A stretch of DNA of 64,000 nt, taken from the NCBI GenBank assembly GCA_964618895.1, contig CAZUDO010000057.1:124001-188000 (forward strand), given 5' to 3'. The DNA comes from CAZUDO01 sp964618895 (GTDB lineage Bacteria > Desulfobacterota > Binatia > DP-6). The notes under the pieces are model-generated. The model did not search any database. It was given only the letters and a program-made list of their open reading frames with translations, and was not told where the DNA came from. Numbering within the stretch: position 1 is the first letter of the stretch; each line of letters starts with the position of its first letter. This document shows, piece by piece, positions 62,931 to 64,000 of the stretch. The translations under genes were made by a program, and so were the position numbers.

Positions 62931-64000
62931 CTAGGTCAAGGCACCCGCCGCACGCAGAGTGGCGACTTCGGCTGCTGAGTACCCGCAGACGTCCTGCAGG
63001 ACAGTGTCCGTGTCGGCACCCAGGCAGGGTGCGGCGCGTCGCACGCCGCAGTCACTCGCCGACATACGCCACGGTACGCCGAGATGTCGCCGGACACCGA
63101 CCTCGGGATGAGGCAGCTCGACGAAGAAGCCGCGCTCGGCGAGATGTGAGTCCTCGGCGATGTCGCGATTGGTGGCTGCCGTGAAGGCGGCGATCCCTAC
63201 GGCCTGGAGCTGGGCCGTGGCCTGCTCTGGCGACCGCTGGCGGGTCCAGTCGGTGACCAGGGCCTCCAACTCGTCCTCGTGCTGCTTGCGGGCAGTCGCG
63301 GTGGCGTAGCGGTGGTCGGTCGCCAGCTCCGGGTGGCCGAGCAACGCTGCCATCCGGCCCCAGGTGGCGTCGTCCTCGACGGCGAGTGCGACCCAGCGAT
63401 CGTTCCCCCCGGCGCGGAATATGCCGTGGGGAGCCATGGACGGATCGCGATTGCCGTCGCGCTCGGGCTGAGTGACGTTCATGGTCCACGCCATGATGGC
63501 CTCGGGGAGAACGGCCATGGACGTCTCCCACTGCGACAGGTCGATGTATTGACCGGCCCCTGTGCGGGCACGATGGATGAGCGCGGCGAGCAGGGCCACG
63601 GCGCCGTGGAGCCCCGCCGTGGGGTCGCCGTAGGAGACGCCGACGTGCATCGGCGGGAACCCACGATAGCCCGTGACCGACGACAGTCCCGACAGGGGCA
63701 CCTGAGCCGGGCCGTACGAGACCTTGTCGTGGTCCGGGCCGGTGGCACCGTAGCCCGAGAGTGCGATCATGATGAGGTCCGGCCGGTCTCGACGGAGCAC
63801 CTCGTAGCCGAGCCCCATGCGATCCATCACGCCGGCGGCGAAGTTCTCGACCACCACGTCGCTGCGTGCGCACAGCCGGCGGGCAACGTCGAGGGCTTCC
63901 GGCCGCTTCAGATCGAGCGTGATGCTGCGCTTGCCCTGGTTGTACTGGTTGAAGTAGCCGCTCTTATTGGGGCCGGCGCGATCGCCGCGCGGATACGGCG
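62931..64000 (-). CDS. CaiB/BaiF-type (family III) CoA-transferase, 5' end beyond window
   Basis: The open frame runs to the window edge, so the N-terminus is missing. The visible 356 aa begin PYPRGDRAGPNKSGYFNQYN and include KRSITLDLKRPEALDVARRL, DVVVENFAAGVMDRMGLGYE, IALSGYGATGP and GAGQYIDLSQWE, all typical of family III transferases that move CoA between carboxylic acids. An internal ATG at 63857 is not the start. The substrate cannot be deduced; no fatty-acid or aromatic degradation genes are in view. Confidence 0.92.
   Translation of the reverse strand, partial: PYPRGDRAGPNKSGYFNQYNQGKRSITLDLKRPEALDVARRLCARSDVVVENFAAGVMDRMGLGYEVLRRDRPDLIMIALSGYGATGPDHDKVSYGPAQVPLSGLSSVTGYRGFPPMHVGVSYGDPTAGLHGAVALLAALIHRARTGAGQYIDLSQWETSMAVLPEAIMAWTMNVTQPERDGNRDPSMAPHGIFRAGGNDRWVALAVEDDATWGRMAALLGHPELATDHRYATATARKQHEDELEALVTDWTRQRSPEQATAQLQAVGIAAFTAATNRDIAEDSHLAERGFFVELPHPEVGVRRHLGVPWRMSASDCGVRRAAPCLGADTDTVLQDVCGYSAAEVATLRAAGALT

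Overview
The window looks like a chromosomal segment of a GC-rich, Gram-negative (diderm) bacterium. Outer-membrane biogenesis genes (lpxD, lptE) sit among housekeeping genes in an order I associate with deltaproteobacterial and related lineages: DUF177-rpmF-fab-acpP-rpiB-glyA-nrdR-rib-nusB, and rimP-nusA-ylxR-infB-ylxP-rbfA-truB-rpsO-pnp-M16 protease-dut. A Thr-rich secreted protein with a CGNG...GEECD motif, a double-length UvrA and a 2-oxoacid:ferredoxin oxidoreductase would suit an uncultured delta-like or Binatota-like lineage. That assignment is inference; there is no rRNA gene here.

Layout. 0-1.3 kb: hisI-hisG on the minus strand. 1.4-14.9 kb: a tightly packed plus-strand run from lpxD to holA covering lipid A, fatty acid synthesis, folate/serine, riboflavin, NusB, LeuRS, LptE and Pol III delta. 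Many genes overlap by 4 bp. Compared with the usual order, plsX, fabH, fabF and ribE are absent, and the RibB half of RibBA has lost both metal ligands. 14.8-16 kb: rpsT and mazG on the minus strand. 16-17.9 kb: a small plus-strand cluster (glutaredoxin, cytochrome c, DUF2064 protein, CBS protein). 17.9-19.9 kb: an intact IS1634-like insertion sequence with inverted repeats, flanked by a CTAG duplication. 19.9-25.9 kb: a minus-strand block of comF, purN, a TPR plus cold-shock-domain fusion, korA and korB. 26-44.5 kb: a long plus-strand run of a 48-aa membrane peptide, yqeY, greA, the rimP-to-pnp translation/RNA group, an M16 protease, dut, and purine genes purB-purS-purQ-purL-purF. It is interrupted only by a decayed minus-strand galT-like 3' fragment beside greA. 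44.5-64 kb: nadB, a lytic transglycosylase, pgsA, tRNA-Gly with a clear promoter, a short-chain dehydrogenase, malQ, an anti-sigma-like membrane protein, a secreted Thr-rich protein, the 1853-aa tandem UvrA, an unusual GH57 protein with a DUF4912 partner, an orphan PTS IIA protein, and a CoA-transferase cut by the window edge.

The genome is compact. At three places convergent genes share one CTAG as both of their TAG stop codons (greA/galT remnant, purF/nadB, and CBS/korB before the insertion sequence landed in it). The insertion sequence hit such a site and left both coding sequences intact. I see no CRISPR array, phage, or obvious defence or biosynthetic island. The most interesting signals are altered enzymes (RibBA, GH57), fusions (TPR-CSD, tandem UvrA) and the shared-stop insertion site.
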